The translations under genes and the position numbers were made by a program. A model generated the notes under the pieces. That model did no database searches, was not told the origin of the DNA, and was given only the letters and a program-made list of their open reading frames with translations. 64,000 nt of DNA, from contig JAGAJB010000002.1 of the NCBI GenBank assembly GCA_017626295.1, forward strand, positions 124,001 through 188,000, given 5' to 3'. This DNA is from Clostridia bacterium (lineage in GTDB: Bacteria > Bacillota > Clostridia > Oscillospirales > Acutalibacteraceae). Within the stretch, counting starts at the first letter, position 1. Every line of letters begins with the position of its first letter. Of the stretch, positions 25,098-33,362 are shown one piece after another.

Positions 25098-25277
25098 GTT
25101 TTGTGAAACAAAACATATCGAGTTTGAGCGAAGCGAAAATATATCGAATTGCATAGCAATATATCGAGTTTATCGTCAGATAAACATATAGATAGTCGAT
25201 ATACGCTAATGCGTTCGATATGTCGCAAGCGACTCGATATGCCTTTAGGCTCGATATATTTTGCAAAAGCAAAAAAT
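25098..25277. repeat. Array of diverse mini-hairpins separated by a constant 7-bp linker
   Basis: Left linkers ATATCGA are at 25115, 25141 and 25161; right linkers are the reverse complement TCGATAT at 25196, 25215, 25234 and 25251. Between them lie short hairpins with unrelated stems: ATTGC-ATA-GCAAT (25148), GTTTAT-N6-ATAAAC (25168), ACGC-TAAT-GCGT (25203), GTCGC-AA-GCGAC (25222) and GCCT-TT-AGGC (25241). TTGTTT-TGTG-AAACAA and TTTTGC-AAAA-GCAAAA flank the array. Linker orientation flips near 25190. No coding potential. Confidence 0.85.
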
Positions 25278-25280
25278 TAT

Positions 25281-25308
25281 AAAAAAACAACCACCCTTTT
25301 GGGTGGTT
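25281..25308 (-). terminator. Terminator of the 5S rRNA gene
   Basis: On the minus strand the stem AACCACCC/GGGTGGTT with an AAAA loop is followed by G and seven T residues, about 12 bases after the 5S 3' end. Confidence 0.88.
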
Positions 25309-25319
25309 ACTTTGTTTGT

Positions 25320-25436
25320 GTCGGCATCGCCCTATTTTCCCAAGCGGCTTCCCACTAAGTATCTTCGGCGCTGTTGAGCTTAACTACCGTGTTCGGGATG
25401 GGAACGGGTGGACCCTCAACGCCATCAACACCGACT
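25320..25436 (-). rRNA. rrf: 5S ribosomal RNA, isolated gene
   Basis: The minus strand reads GTCGGTGTTGATGGCG at the 5' end, then the universal CCCATCCCGAACACGG and AGTTAAGC segments, AAGATACTTAGTGGGAAGCC, and a 3' end GATGCCGAC that pairs with the 5' end. Length is about 117. It has its own promoter and terminator, and no 16S, 23S or tRNA gene is adjacent, so it is not part of an rrn operon here. Ends are accurate to a few bases. Confidence 0.95.
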
Positions 25437-25471
25437 GCGAAGAACTGTTCGTCCTCCGAAGAACATTAACA

Positions 25472-25499
25472 ATTATATCACCGTTTTTAAAAAAGTCAA
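25472..25499 (-). promoter_or_regulatory. Promoter of the isolated 5S rRNA gene
   Basis: On the minus strand TTGACT and TATAAT are 16 bases apart, with an extended -10 (TGATATAAT). It lies 36 bases upstream of the 5S 5' end. Confidence 0.8.
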
Positions 25500-25590
25500 G
25501 CATTTTTTACGATTTTTTAAAATTTTTTTCGTTTTTTTAAAATACATACGATATGAATAAAATTTGTGCAAGTTTTTTATGTAAATACTG

Positions 25591-25619
25591 TTGATTATTA
25601 ACATAAAATAGTGCATAAT
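25591..25619 (+). promoter_or_regulatory. Promoter of the FGGY kinase gene
   Basis: TTGATT and CATAAT are 17 bases apart in an AT-rich stretch, 40 bases before the start codon at 25659. Confidence 0.5.
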
Positions 25620-25658
25620 AAAATATGTATAGTCCTGATTATATGGAGGAATATGGAT

Positions 25659-27248
25659 ATGGGTAAATATGCTATCAGTTATGATATAGGTACAACAGGT
25701 GTAAAAACCTGTATTTTTGAACTTGCTGACACAATTAAATTGGTTTCGGCAGCATCGGAAGGGTATAATCTTTATGTTTTCCCCGATGGCGGTGCAGAGC
25801 AGGAGCCTCAGGAGTGGTGGGATGCTATGTGCTCCACTACAAGAAAAGTTCTTGAAAAGTGTGATGTTGATATAAAGGATATTTGCGGTATTTCTTTCTG
25901 TTCTCAGATGCAGGGGGTAGTGCTTGTTGATAAAGATGCTAAACCTGTTCGCCGTGCTATGAGTTATATGGACCAAAGAGCGCGTAAAGAACTTAAAGAA
26001 GGTCTCGCATACGGTCCTCAGATTGCAGGTGCATTTATTCCGAAACTTCTTGTTTCGCTCAGTATAACAGGTGCGGTTGCCGCTTCCGTTAAAGACCCTG
26101 TCTGGAAGTACAAATGGGTTGAAAAGAACGAACCCGAAAACTTTAAACGTGTACATAAATGGCTTGATGTTAAAGAGTATTTTATTGCAAGGATGACAGG
26201 CAAGTTCTGTATGACTCACGACTCTGCTTTTGCAACGTTACTCTATGATATAAAGAAACACGAATTCAGTCCTAAAATGTGCAAAATGTTAGGTGTTAAT
26301 CCTGACCATCTTCCCGAAATTAAAAAGTCTGCCGAAAAAGTTGGCGAACTTCTTCCGAAGGCTGCTGAAGAATTAGGTCTTGCTCCCGGTACTGCTGTTT
26401 TCGGTGGTGGCGGTGATGCTTCACTTATCGGTGTGGGCGCAGGTTCTGTTGCTTTGGGCGATACCCATATTTACAGCGGTACATCCGGTTGGGTTTCAAC
26501 TGTTGTTGATAAAAGTATTGTTGACGCATCCGCTATGATAGCGGCGGTTGTCGGTGCGGAAGAAGGCAGATATAATTACTTTGCCGAACTTGAAACAGCG
26601 GGCAAATGTCTTGAATGGGTTAAGGATCACCTTGCACTTGATGAAATCGGCATTTATCTCGAAAAGAAAAATGTTACCGACGGTTACGAGGCAGAATTTA
26701 CTAGCCTTTATGATTATATGACACACGTTGTTTCAAAAGTTCCTGCAGGTTCAGGCGGTGTTATTTTCACGCCTTGGCTTCACGGTAACCGCTGTCCTTT
26801 TGAGGATCCCAATTCACGTGGTATGTTCTTCAACATCAGCCTTGAAACAGGCAAGAGCGAAATGATAAGAGCCGTGCTTGAGGGCGTTTGCTACCACTTA
26901 AGATGGTTCCTTGAAACAGAGGAGAAAAAGGTTAAATCTTCAGACCGTGTTCGTTTTGTAGGCGGTGGTGCTCTTTCTGACCTTACTTGTCAGATTCTTG
27001 CAGACTGCACGGGCAAAGTTGTTGAAACCGTTGACACACCGCAGAATGTGGGTGCTATGGGGGCAGCAGTTCTTATTGCGGTTGGTATGGGTCAGTGCGC
27101 TTCTATTGAAGATGCCAAGAAACTTATCCCTGTCAGCAAAACTTTTGAACCCGATATGAATACAAAGAAAGTTTACGACAAATACTACGAGGTTTACAAA
27201 AAACTCTATATTTCAAATAAAAATAATTTTGCGGCTCTTAACTCATAA
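25659..27248 (+). CDS. FGGY-family carbohydrate kinase, xylulokinase-like
   Basis: 529 aa. It uses ATP to phosphorylate a sugar such as xylulose. The N-terminal phosphate-binding YDIGTTGVKTCIFE is at residues 6-19; a GISFCSQMQGVVLVD region follows. The ATP-site motif FGGGGDASLIGVGAG is near 247 and the C-terminal FVGGGALSDLTCQILAD is near 431. Xylulokinase is the best guess, but substrate specificity is not certain, and no xylose isomerase or transporter gene adjoins it. GGAGGA lies 8 bases before this ATG; another ATG two codons earlier is too close to the ribosome site. Confidence 0.88.
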   Translation: MGKYAISYDIGTTGVKTCIFELADTIKLVSAASEGYNLYVFPDGGAEQEPQEWWDAMCSTTRKVLEKCDVDIKDICGISFCSQMQGVVLVDKDAKPVRRAMSYMDQRARKELKEGLAYGPQIAGAFIPKLLVSLSITGAVAASVKDPVWKYKWVEKNEPENFKRVHKWLDVKEYFIARMTGKFCMTHDSAFATLLYDIKKHEFSPKMCKMLGVNPDHLPEIKKSAEKVGELLPKAAEELGLAPGTAVFGGGGDASLIGVGAGSVALGDTHIYSGTSGWVSTVVDKSIVDASAMIAAVVGAEEGRYNYFAELETAGKCLEWVKDHLALDEIGIYLEKKNVTDGYEAEFTSLYDYMTHVVSKVPAGSGGVIFTPWLHGNRCPFEDPNSRGMFFNISLETGKSEMIRAVLEGVCYHLRWFLETEEKKVKSSDRVRFVGGGALSDLTCQILADCTGKVVETVDTPQNVGAMGAAVLIAVGMGQCASIEDAKKLIPVSKTFEPDMNTKKVYDKYYEVYKKLYISNKNNFAALNS

Positions 27249-27298
27249 TTTTTTAATTTATTTTTAAGAAAAAACAGCAAAAATATTATCATAATGTG

Positions 27299-27327
27299 TT
27301 GAAAAACAGGGGTTTTTCTGTTACAAT
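27299..27327 (+). promoter_or_regulatory. Promoter of mgsA
   Basis: TTGAAA and TACAAT are 17 bases apart, 35 bases before the start codon. Confidence 0.65.
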
Positions 27328-27362
27328 ACATAAAAGGTTTACATTCTAAGGAGCGTGATTTA

Positions 27363-27764
27363 ATGAATATAGCATTGATAGCTCACGATTCTAAAAAAGA
27401 ACTTATGACACAGTTCTGTATAGCATATTGCGGTATTTTGAGCAAACACAGCCTTTGTGCCACAGGTACAACGGGCAAACTTGTTGCGGAAGCAACAGGT
27501 CTTGATATTGAAAAATACCTTAGCGGTTCTCAGGGCGGTGCTCAGCAGATTGGTTCAAGAATTGCTTGTGACGAGATTGACTTGTTACTTCTTTTCCGCG
27601 ATCCCCTTAACCCGAAACCGGGTGAGCCTAATGAAACCAATCTTCTCAGACTTTGCGATGTTCACAATATTCCTGTTGCAACTAATATCGCTACTGCCGA
27701 GGCTCTTATTCACAGCCTTGAACGTGGTGACCTTGACTGGCGTGACATTGTAAATCCCAAATAA
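27363..27764 (+). CDS. mgsA: Methylglyoxal synthase
   Basis: 133 aa. It converts dihydroxyacetone phosphate to methylglyoxal and phosphate, a bypass used when sugar phosphates accumulate. It is a single MGS-like domain: [10 protein letters not shown] with the His at residue 8, [11 protein letters not shown] near 38 (phosphate binding), [15 protein letters not shown] near 58, [14 protein letters not shown] with the catalytic Asp near 80, and [13 protein letters not shown] near 104. AAGGAG lies 8 bases upstream. Monocistronic, with promoter and terminator. Confidence 0.96.
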   Translation: MNIALIAHDSKKELMTQFCIAYCGILSKHSLCATGTTGKLVAEATGLDIEKYLSGSQGGAQQIGSRIACDEIDLLLLFRDPLNPKPGEPNETNLLRLCDVHNIPVATNIATAEALIHSLERGDLDWRDIVNPK

Positions 27765-27774
27765 ACTGAATTTG

Positions 27775-27817
27775 AATCGGGTGTGTGAGGTTACGCCTCT
27801 TTCACCCGATTTTTTAT
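27775..27817 (+). terminator. Terminator of mgsA
   Basis: AATCGGGTG/CACCCGATT encloses an inner GAGG/CCTC stem and is followed by six T residues. Confidence 0.9.
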
Positions 27818-27847
27818 TGAAAATATTGATATATTAAGGAGCTTAAT

Positions 27848-29194
27848 ATGGCAGGGAATATTAAAGCAATAAAAGGCACAAAAGATACTTTGCCTTCAGA
27901 AAGTTATAAATTACAGTATATTGAGCAGGCGGCTCTGGATATCGCAAAGGCTTACGGTTTCCACGAAATGAGGACACCTGTTTTTGAATACACCGAACTT
28001 TTTGACCGTTCAGTTGGTGAAACTACAGACGTTGTTCAGAAAGAAATGTACACTTTTAATGATAAGGGTGACCGTTCAATTACCTTGCGCCCCGAGGGTA
28101 CTGCAGGCGCAGTTCGTGCATTCCTTGAACACGGACTTTTCAACGAGCCTCTTCCTCAGAAAGTGTGCTACCTTACTTCTTGCTACCGTTATGAGAAACC
28201 TCAGGCGGGCAGACTCAGAGAATTCCATCAGTTCGGTATTGAGTGTTTCGGCGCCGCTTCACCTATTGCTGATGCTGAAATAATTGCTCTTGCAAACAGT
28301 TACTTTAATTTCATCGGTATAGAAAAACTTGCGGTTGAAATAAACTCTATCGGTTGTCCCGAATGCAGAAAGAAATATTCAGAGGCTCTTAAAGCATATT
28401 TTGAGGGCAGAAAAGGTGACCTTTGCGAAACTTGTCTTTCAAGACTCGAACGCAATCCTATGCGTATACTTGACTGTAAGAGTCCTGTTTGTTCCGAAAT
28501 TGCTTCAGGTGCGCCTGTTGTGCTTGATTATATTTGTGACGACTGTCGCGAACACTTTGAAAAACTTAAACAGTACCTTGAAGTTTTAGGTATTTCGTAT
28601 ACTGTTAATCCTCAGATTGTACGCGGTCTTGATTATTACACAAGAACAGTTTTCGAGTTTGTTTCTCTTGACGAGAAAACAAAAGGTCTTGTTCTCGGCG
28701 GTGGCGGTCGTTATGACGGTCTTATTGAGGAGTTGGGCGGTGCATCAATGCCTGCTTGCGGTTTTGCTATGGGTCTTGAAAGACTTCTTATTGCTATGGA
28801 AGAAAGCGGTATACCTTTCCCGGAAGCACCTAAATGCAACCTTTCGATTGTCAGCGCAGGTGAAAATGCACTTCTTAAAGCACTCAGCCTTTCCGCAGAA
28901 CTGAGAAGTCAAGGTTACAGCGTGAATATTGATACTGTTGGCCGTTCAATTAAGGCACAAATGAAATATGCCAATAAAATCAATTCCGAATTTACAGTAG
29001 TAATCGGTGACAATGAACTCCAAAACGGTACTGCAATGCTTAAATGTATGGAAGACGGCACACAGACAGAAGTTTCCCTTGATGATTTTGAAGAGGGCTT
29101 TGAGAGAGCGTATATGAACCAAGCGGTTGCGGCTTTCGGAAATGCTGATTTTTCAACCCTTACACAAGTTGATATTAACAATTTATTGAAATAA
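27848..29194 (+). CDS. hisS: Histidyl-tRNA synthetase
   Basis: 448 aa. Class II synthetase that charges tRNA-His. Motif 1 region is IAKAYGFHEMRTPVFEYTELF; motif 2 is TLRPEGTAG and YRYEKPQAGRLREFHQFGIE near 118; the histidine-specific VRGLDYYTRTVFEF is near 258 and motif 3 is GLERLLIAME near 313. The last ~110 residues are the anticodon-binding domain. A CPEC / CDDC-type Cys-rich insert lies in the middle (residues 172-240), which I noticed as more Cys-rich than expected. No T-box leader. Confidence 0.95.
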   Translation: MAGNIKAIKGTKDTLPSESYKLQYIEQAALDIAKAYGFHEMRTPVFEYTELFDRSVGETTDVVQKEMYTFNDKGDRSITLRPEGTAGAVRAFLEHGLFNEPLPQKVCYLTSCYRYEKPQAGRLREFHQFGIECFGAASPIADAEIIALANSYFNFIGIEKLAVEINSIGCPECRKKYSEALKAYFEGRKGDLCETCLSRLERNPMRILDCKSPVCSEIASGAPVVLDYICDDCREHFEKLKQYLEVLGISYTVNPQIVRGLDYYTRTVFEFVSLDEKTKGLVLGGGGRYDGLIEELGGASMPACGFAMGLERLLIAMEESGIPFPEAPKCNLSIVSAGENALLKALSLSAELRSQGYSVNIDTVGRSIKAQMKYANKINSEFTVVIGDNELQNGTAMLKCMEDGTQTEVSLDDFEEGFERAYMNQAVAAFGNADFSTLTQVDINNLLK

Positions 29195-29205
29195 TAGGTG
29201 TTTTT

Positions 29206-29817
29206 ATGGAGATTATAGATATTTCCAAAGATTTACTTAAAACCCCCGTTTATCCCGGCGACCCTGAAGGGTATGTGGACCCTATACAGAGTCTCAAGGC
29301 AGGTGACCACTGTAACCTTAATTCAGTATACACCTGTTTACATACCGCTACCCACGTGGATGCACCTTTGCACTTTATTGAGGGCGGTAAAACAATTGAA
29401 AAATTTTCACCCGATTTGTTTATAGGCGAGTGTGTGGTTGTTGAGGCTCCGCCCGGACCTATCACGGGCGCTTATGCTGAGGAGAATTTTCCTTGGCAAG
29501 ACTGCGACAGACTTTTAATAAAAGGTAACGGCCTTTCGTATCTTATGGAAAGCAGTGCATATTATATTGTGGATTCGGGTGTTAAACTTGTGGGTACTGA
29601 TGCTTCTTCTATCGGTAACCACGGCTCTAACCAGGTTATTCACAGGGCGATTCTTTCTGCGGATATTCCCATTCTTGAAGGTTTGGACCTTTCGGAAGTT
29701 GAACCCGGCAGATACTTCCTTATGGCACAGCCGCTTAAAATCTCGGGAGTTGAAGCAGCACCTTGCAGAGCAGTTCTCATTAAAGACCACCTATTCTGGA
29801 GTGGCTCAAGAAATTAA
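29206..29817 (+). CDS. Cyclase-family metal-dependent hydrolase (kynurenine formamidase-like)
   Basis: 203 aa. It matches the putative cyclase / arylformamidase family: IIDISKDLLKTPVYPGDP at the N-terminus, the metal-binding LHTATHVDAPLHF (HxxxHxDxPxH-type) near residue 46, then GTDASSIGNHGSNQVIHRAIL near 130 and PLKISGVEAAPCRAV near 175. Members hydrolyse formyl or amide groups; the substrate here is unknown. It begins 12 bases after hisS, with the ribosome site TAGGTG, so it is probably co-transcribed. Confidence 0.85.
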   Translation: MEIIDISKDLLKTPVYPGDPEGYVDPIQSLKAGDHCNLNSVYTCLHTATHVDAPLHFIEGGKTIEKFSPDLFIGECVVVEAPPGPITGAYAEENFPWQDCDRLLIKGNGLSYLMESSAYYIVDSGVKLVGTDASSIGNHGSNQVIHRAILSADIPILEGLDLSEVEPGRYFLMAQPLKISGVEAAPCRAVLIKDHLFWSGSRN

Positions 29818-29859
29818 GTTCTTCCCGCGTCTTTCGCTTATATAAGGAGTAATGTTTTT

Positions 29860-30102
29860 ATGCGATTAGATAAGTATTTAAAAGTATCACGAATTATAAA
29901 AAGGCGTACCGTTGCCAACGAGGTTTGCGATGCAAAGCACGTTGAAGTAAACGGCAAAATAGCACGCGCCTCTTATGAAGTGAAAACAGGCGACATTATA
30001 GCGATTCAGATGGGTCAGAACCTTACGAAATATAAGGTTTTATCTGTTAATGAATACGCTAAAAAAGATGAAGCCGCCAATATGTACGAAGTGATTTCGT
30101 GA
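29860..30102 (+). CDS. rqcP: S4-domain ribosome quality-control protein RqcP
   Basis: 80 aa, a single S4 RNA-binding domain (MRLDKYLKVSRIIKRRTVANE, then HVEVNGKIARASYEVKTGDII). In Bacillus, RqcP (YabO/HslR-like) binds 50S subunits carrying stalled nascent chains and supports poly-alanine tailing by RqcH. In Bacillus it sits directly upstream of yabP-yabQ-divIC-yabR; here it is about 18 kb away from that cluster and on the other strand. AAGGAG lies 11 bases upstream. Confidence 0.9.
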   Translation: MRLDKYLKVSRIIKRRTVANEVCDAKHVEVNGKIARASYEVKTGDIIAIQMGQNLTKYKVLSVNEYAKKDEAANMYEVIS

Positions 30103-30107
30103 AATTT

Positions 30108-30147
30108 ACAACTGATTCGGTTACACACCGAATCAGTTGTTATTTTT
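30108..30147 (+). terminator. Terminator of the hisS-cyclase-rqcP unit
   Basis: A 13-bp stem ACAACTGATTCGG/CCGAATCAGTTGT is followed by TATTTTT. Confidence 0.88.
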
Positions 30148-30210
30148 GACTAGTTTCGTCAATAAAATATTACCAAATTGTAAAAAACTAGTGAACTTGC
30201 ATAAAAACTA

Positions 30211-30239
30211 TTGACAATTAGGACTTTGGGTGTTAATAT
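30211..30239 (+). promoter_or_regulatory. Promoter of hpf
   Basis: Consensus TTGACA and TAATAT are 17 bases apart, 41 bases before the start codon. Confidence 0.75.
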
Positions 30240-30279
30240 TTAATTGAAAAGAGAATAAACCACAGAAAGGGATGTTTTT

Positions 30280-30804
30280 ATGAACATTACTATCGTTGGC
30301 CGCAAGTGTAACCCGCGAGAAGACTTTCGTATGCGTGCAGAAAAGCGTCTCGGCAAAGTAGAGAAACTTTTCGGCGAAGAGGCTTCCGCTAAGGTAACCG
30401 CAACTGTCGAAAAAACTTGCCATATTGTGGAGGTGACGGTGACCAAAAGTGGGATGATTTTCCGTGCAGAAGAACGCGCGGAAAATATGGAAGATGCCCT
30501 TGATGCGTGTGTTGATTCCCTTATCAGACAGATTCGCAAGAATAAAACAAGACTCGATAAAAAACTTCATTCAGCCGTGCTTGATGATTTTATAGACACC
30601 GTTGAAGAAGAAACAGAGTTTGATGTTATAAGGGAAAAAACAGTTGCTCTTAAACCTCAGAGCGTAGAAGAAGCAATTCTTCAGATGAATCTTTTAGGTC
30701 ATCAGTTTTATATGTTCCTTAATGCTGATACCGATGAAATAAACGTTGTGTACAAACGCAACGCAACAGGTTACGGGCTTATTGCTCCTGATACCGACAA
30801 ATAA
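30280..30804 (+). CDS. hpf: Long-form ribosome hibernation promoting factor
   Basis: 174 aa, the long form that pairs 70S ribosomes into 100S dimers. The N-terminal domain (residues 1-100) is the YfiA/RaiA fold that blocks the mRNA channel; the C-terminal domain (about 115-174) is the dimerisation domain with VREKTVALKPQSVEEAILQMNLLGHQFYMF and a DEINVVYKRNATGYGLI strand. GAAAGGG lies 9 bases upstream. Own promoter and terminator. Confidence 0.95.
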   Translation: MNITIVGRKCNPREDFRMRAEKRLGKVEKLFGEEASAKVTATVEKTCHIVEVTVTKSGMIFRAEERAENMEDALDACVDSLIRQIRKNKTRLDKKLHSAVLDDFIDTVEEETEFDVIREKTVALKPQSVEEAILQMNLLGHQFYMFLNADTDEINVVYKRNATGYGLIAPDTDK

Positions 30805-30844
30805 TATGAATTTTTGGATGTTTTAGGCTCCTTTCTAAAAGATG

Positions 30845-30876
30845 CTGACCGTATTAACACGGTCAGTTTCTTTTTT
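30845..30876 (+). terminator. Terminator of hpf
   Basis: CTGACCGT/ACGGTCAG stem followed by TTTCTTTTTT, about 40 bases after the stop. Between here and serC lies only AT-rich DNA with the serC promoter. Confidence 0.88.
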
Positions 30877-31003
30877 GTGAAGTATCAAAATTTCTAAAAA
30901 GCAATATAATGTAGAGTTAAAGAGTTTTTCAGTAGAAAAAATTACTAAAATTATTCAATATTTCGTGTTTTTTTGTTGAATACAAAGAAGATTTGTAATT
31001 TAC

Positions 31004-31032
31004 TTGAAAAATAATTTTTAGCAATATATAAT
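31004..31032 (+). promoter_or_regulatory. Promoter of the serC-serA operon
   Basis: TTGAAA and perfect TATAAT are 17 bases apart, 43 bases before the serC start. No T-box or other leader is present. Confidence 0.75.
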
Positions 31033-31074
31033 TAAAACGATATTTTAAACTTTTGTTAAAAGGAGATTTATACT

Positions 31075-32157
31075 ATGAGCAGAGTATATAATTTTTCTGC
31101 AGGTCCCTCTATGCTTCCCGAAGAAGTACTTAAAAAAGCAGCGGCTGAAATGCTTGATTACGAAGGTTGCGGTCAGTCAGTTATGGAAATGTCTCATCGT
31201 TCTAAAGTGTTCGAGAGCATCATAAAATCTGCTGAATCTCTCTTAAGAGAACTTATGAATATCCCAGACAATTACAAAGTTCTTTTCCTTCAGGGCGGTG
31301 CAACAACACAGTTTGCGGCTATTCCCATGAACTTTATGAACAAATCAGGTAAGGCTGATTATATTATTACAGGTCAGTGGGCAAAGAAGGCTTTTAACGA
31401 AGCAAAAAAATACGGCGATGCAGTAGCAGTTGCTTCTTCTGCTGATGAAACATTCTCATATATCCCCAAAACAACCCGCGAAGATTTCCGTCAGGATGCA
31501 GACTATGCATACATTTGTATGAATAATACAATTTACGGTACTGTTTACCACGAACTTCCCGATACAGGTGACGTTCCTCTTATTGCTGACATTTCAAGTT
31601 GCTTCCTTTCAGAACCTCTTGACGTAACAAAGTTTGCAATGGTTTACGGCGGTGCGCAGAAGAATGTAGCACCCGCAGGTCTTACTATCGTAATCGTTCG
31701 TGAAGATATTCTCGGCAACGCACGCGAATATACTCCCACAATGCTTGACTACAAAGTTCACGCAGATGCAGGGTCACTTTCAAACACACCTCCTTGCTAT
31801 ACTATTTATATATGCAAACTTGTGCTTGAGTGGATTAAATCCTTAGGCGGTCTTGAGGCAATGGCTGAGCGTAACCGTAAAAAAGCGAAAATTCTTTACG
31901 ATTTCCTTGATAACAGCAAAATGTTCCGCGGAACCGTTGTTCCCGAGGATCGTTCACTTATGAATGTTCCTTTTGTTACAGACAGCGACGAACTTAATGC
32001 TAAATTTGTTAAAGAAGCAGAGGCCGCAGGTTTTGTAAACCTTAAAGGTCACAGAACAGTAGGCGGTATGAGAGCCTCTATTTATAATGCAATGCCCATT
32101 GAGGGTGTTGAAAAACTTGTCGCATTTATGGCTAAATTCGAAGAAAAAAATTCCTGA
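31075..32157 (+). CDS. serC: Phosphoserine aminotransferase
   Basis: 360 aa. It transaminates 3-phosphohydroxypyruvate to phosphoserine with glutamate (PLP enzyme, class V). It begins YNFSAGPSMLPEEVL. It shows MEMSHRSKVFESI near residue 39, FLQGGATTQFAAIPMN near 71, the PLP-Lys region MVYGGAQKNVAPAGLTIVIV near 190 and a terminal GHRTVGGMRASIYNAMP near 330. AAAGGAG lies 9 bases upstream. It is the first gene of a two-gene serine operon (12-base gap to serA). No phosphoserine phosphatase gene is adjacent, unless the HAD protein at 47935 serves. Confidence 0.96.
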   Translation: MSRVYNFSAGPSMLPEEVLKKAAAEMLDYEGCGQSVMEMSHRSKVFESIIKSAESLLRELMNIPDNYKVLFLQGGATTQFAAIPMNFMNKSGKADYIITGQWAKKAFNEAKKYGDAVAVASSADETFSYIPKTTREDFRQDADYAYICMNNTIYGTVYHELPDTGDVPLIADISSCFLSEPLDVTKFAMVYGGAQKNVAPAGLTIVIVREDILGNAREYTPTMLDYKVHADAGSLSNTPPCYTIYICKLVLEWIKSLGGLEAMAERNRKKAKILYDFLDNSKMFRGTVVPEDRSLMNVPFVTDSDELNAKFVKEAEAAGFVNLKGHRTVGGMRASIYNAMPIEGVEKLVAFMAKFEEKNS

Positions 32158-32171
32158 AAGGAAGATATGTG

Positions 32172-33326
32172 ATGTTTGATATTCTTACATTAAACAAAAT
32201 TTCTCAAATCGGTCTTAAAGAACTTGACGATAAATACACAGTTACCGACTGTTGCGAATGCCCCGACGGTATTATTGTTCGTTCTGCGGCAATGCACGAT
32301 TACGATTTTTCACAGAAAACCGTTGCAGTTGCAAGAGCAGGTGCAGGTGTTAATAATATCCCTGTTGATGAGTGCACAAAGAAAGGTATTGTAGTTTTCA
32401 ATACTCCCGGTGCTAACGCAAACGCCGTTAAAGAACTTGTTATCGGCGGTCTTATGCTTGCTTCAAGACGCGTTTCGGCGGCTTATGACTGGTGCAAAAC
32501 TCTCAAAGGTGAGGGCGAAAATGTGGGCAAACTCGTTGAAAAAGGTAAATCTCAGTTTGCAGGCCCCGAAATTCTCGGTAAAACCTTAGGCGTTGTGGGT
32601 CTTGGTGCTATCGGCAGACTTGTAGCAAGTGCCGCAAATGCATTGGGTATGAAAATTGTAGGCTATGACCCCTATTTTAACGAAGAACTTAAAGGCGAAC
32701 TTCCTGCTGATACTGAGTATGTTGACTCACTCGATGCAGTTTATGAAAAGGCTGATTACATCACACTTCACCTTCCTTGTGTTGCTGCCACAAAGGGTAT
32801 GATAAATGCGGAAACTATCGGTAAAATGAAAGATGGTGTTCGTATTCTTAACTTTGCCCGTGGTGAACTCGTTGTAGGTGCAGATATGGCTGCGGCTATT
32901 GAGTCAGGTAAAGTGGCTGCTTATGTTACAGACTTCCCCTCTGATGAAGTTATAGGCCTTGAGAATGTTACCGCACTTCCTCACTTAGGTGCATCAACTC
33001 CCGAAAGTGAAGAAAACTGCGCTTATATGGCTGCGGTTGAAATCCGTGAATATCTTGAAAAAGGTAATATCAAGAACTCAGTTAACTTCCCCAATGTATC
33101 TCTTGATACAGAAGGCGAAAGAGTTGCGGTTATTCACCATAACGTGCTTACTGCAGTAAACGATATTCTCAGTGCGTTTATGAAAAACGGCGTGGAAACA
33201 ACAGGTTTCTCATCAAAAGCAAAAGGCGATTACGCTTACACACTTATTTCTGCTGATAAAATTCCTGATGCAGTTGTTAATGCGCTTAACAGTAACGAAG
33301 ATATTATTAAAGTAAGAAAAATATAA
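32172..33326 (+). CDS. serA: D-3-phosphoglycerate dehydrogenase
   Basis: 384 aa, a short form. It oxidises 3-phosphoglycerate with NAD+, the first step of serine synthesis. ARAGAGVNNIPVDECTKKG is near residue 55, the Rossmann motif GKTLGVVGLGAIGRLVAS near 136, LNFARGELVV near 231 with the substrate Arg, and the catalytic His region ALPHLGASTPESEENC near 272. The C-terminal ~65 residues are a single ACT-like domain, a possible serine sensor. ATG at 32172 is preferred (AAGGAAG 7 bases upstream) over an adjoining GTG. Confidence 0.95.
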   Translation: MFDILTLNKISQIGLKELDDKYTVTDCCECPDGIIVRSAAMHDYDFSQKTVAVARAGAGVNNIPVDECTKKGIVVFNTPGANANAVKELVIGGLMLASRRVSAAYDWCKTLKGEGENVGKLVEKGKSQFAGPEILGKTLGVVGLGAIGRLVASAANALGMKIVGYDPYFNEELKGELPADTEYVDSLDAVYEKADYITLHLPCVAATKGMINAETIGKMKDGVRILNFARGELVVGADMAAAIESGKVAAYVTDFPSDEVIGLENVTALPHLGASTPESEENCAYMAAVEIREYLEKGNIKNSVNFPNVSLDTEGERVAVIHHNVLTAVNDILSAFMKNGVETTGFSSKAKGDYAYTLISADKIPDAVVNALNSNEDIIKVRKI

Positions 33327-33328
33327 AC

Positions 33329-33362
33329 AGAAAATGCAGTCCGAAAGGACTGCATTTTCTAT
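33329..33362. terminator. Shared terminator of serA and the aldo/keto reductase gene
   Basis: A 14-bp perfect stem AGAAAATGCAGTCC/GGACTGCATTTTCT with a GAAA tetraloop lies between two convergent genes. The T/A content of both flanks suits bidirectional use. Confidence 0.88.

Noticed and set aside
25098..25277. CRISPR-like array (short repeat, variable inserts)
   Set aside because: The constant part is only 7 bp, the inserts are palindromes of different length, the orientation flips in the middle and there are no cas genes.
25316..25540. Open frames over the 5S rRNA region
   Set aside because: They are accidental frames across a clear 5S rRNA gene and its promoter; no ribosome site.
29206..29817. 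Assignment as kynurenine formamidase (kynB)
   Set aside because: Only the general cyclase-family motif is visible and no tryptophan catabolism genes adjoin it; a specific name would overreach.
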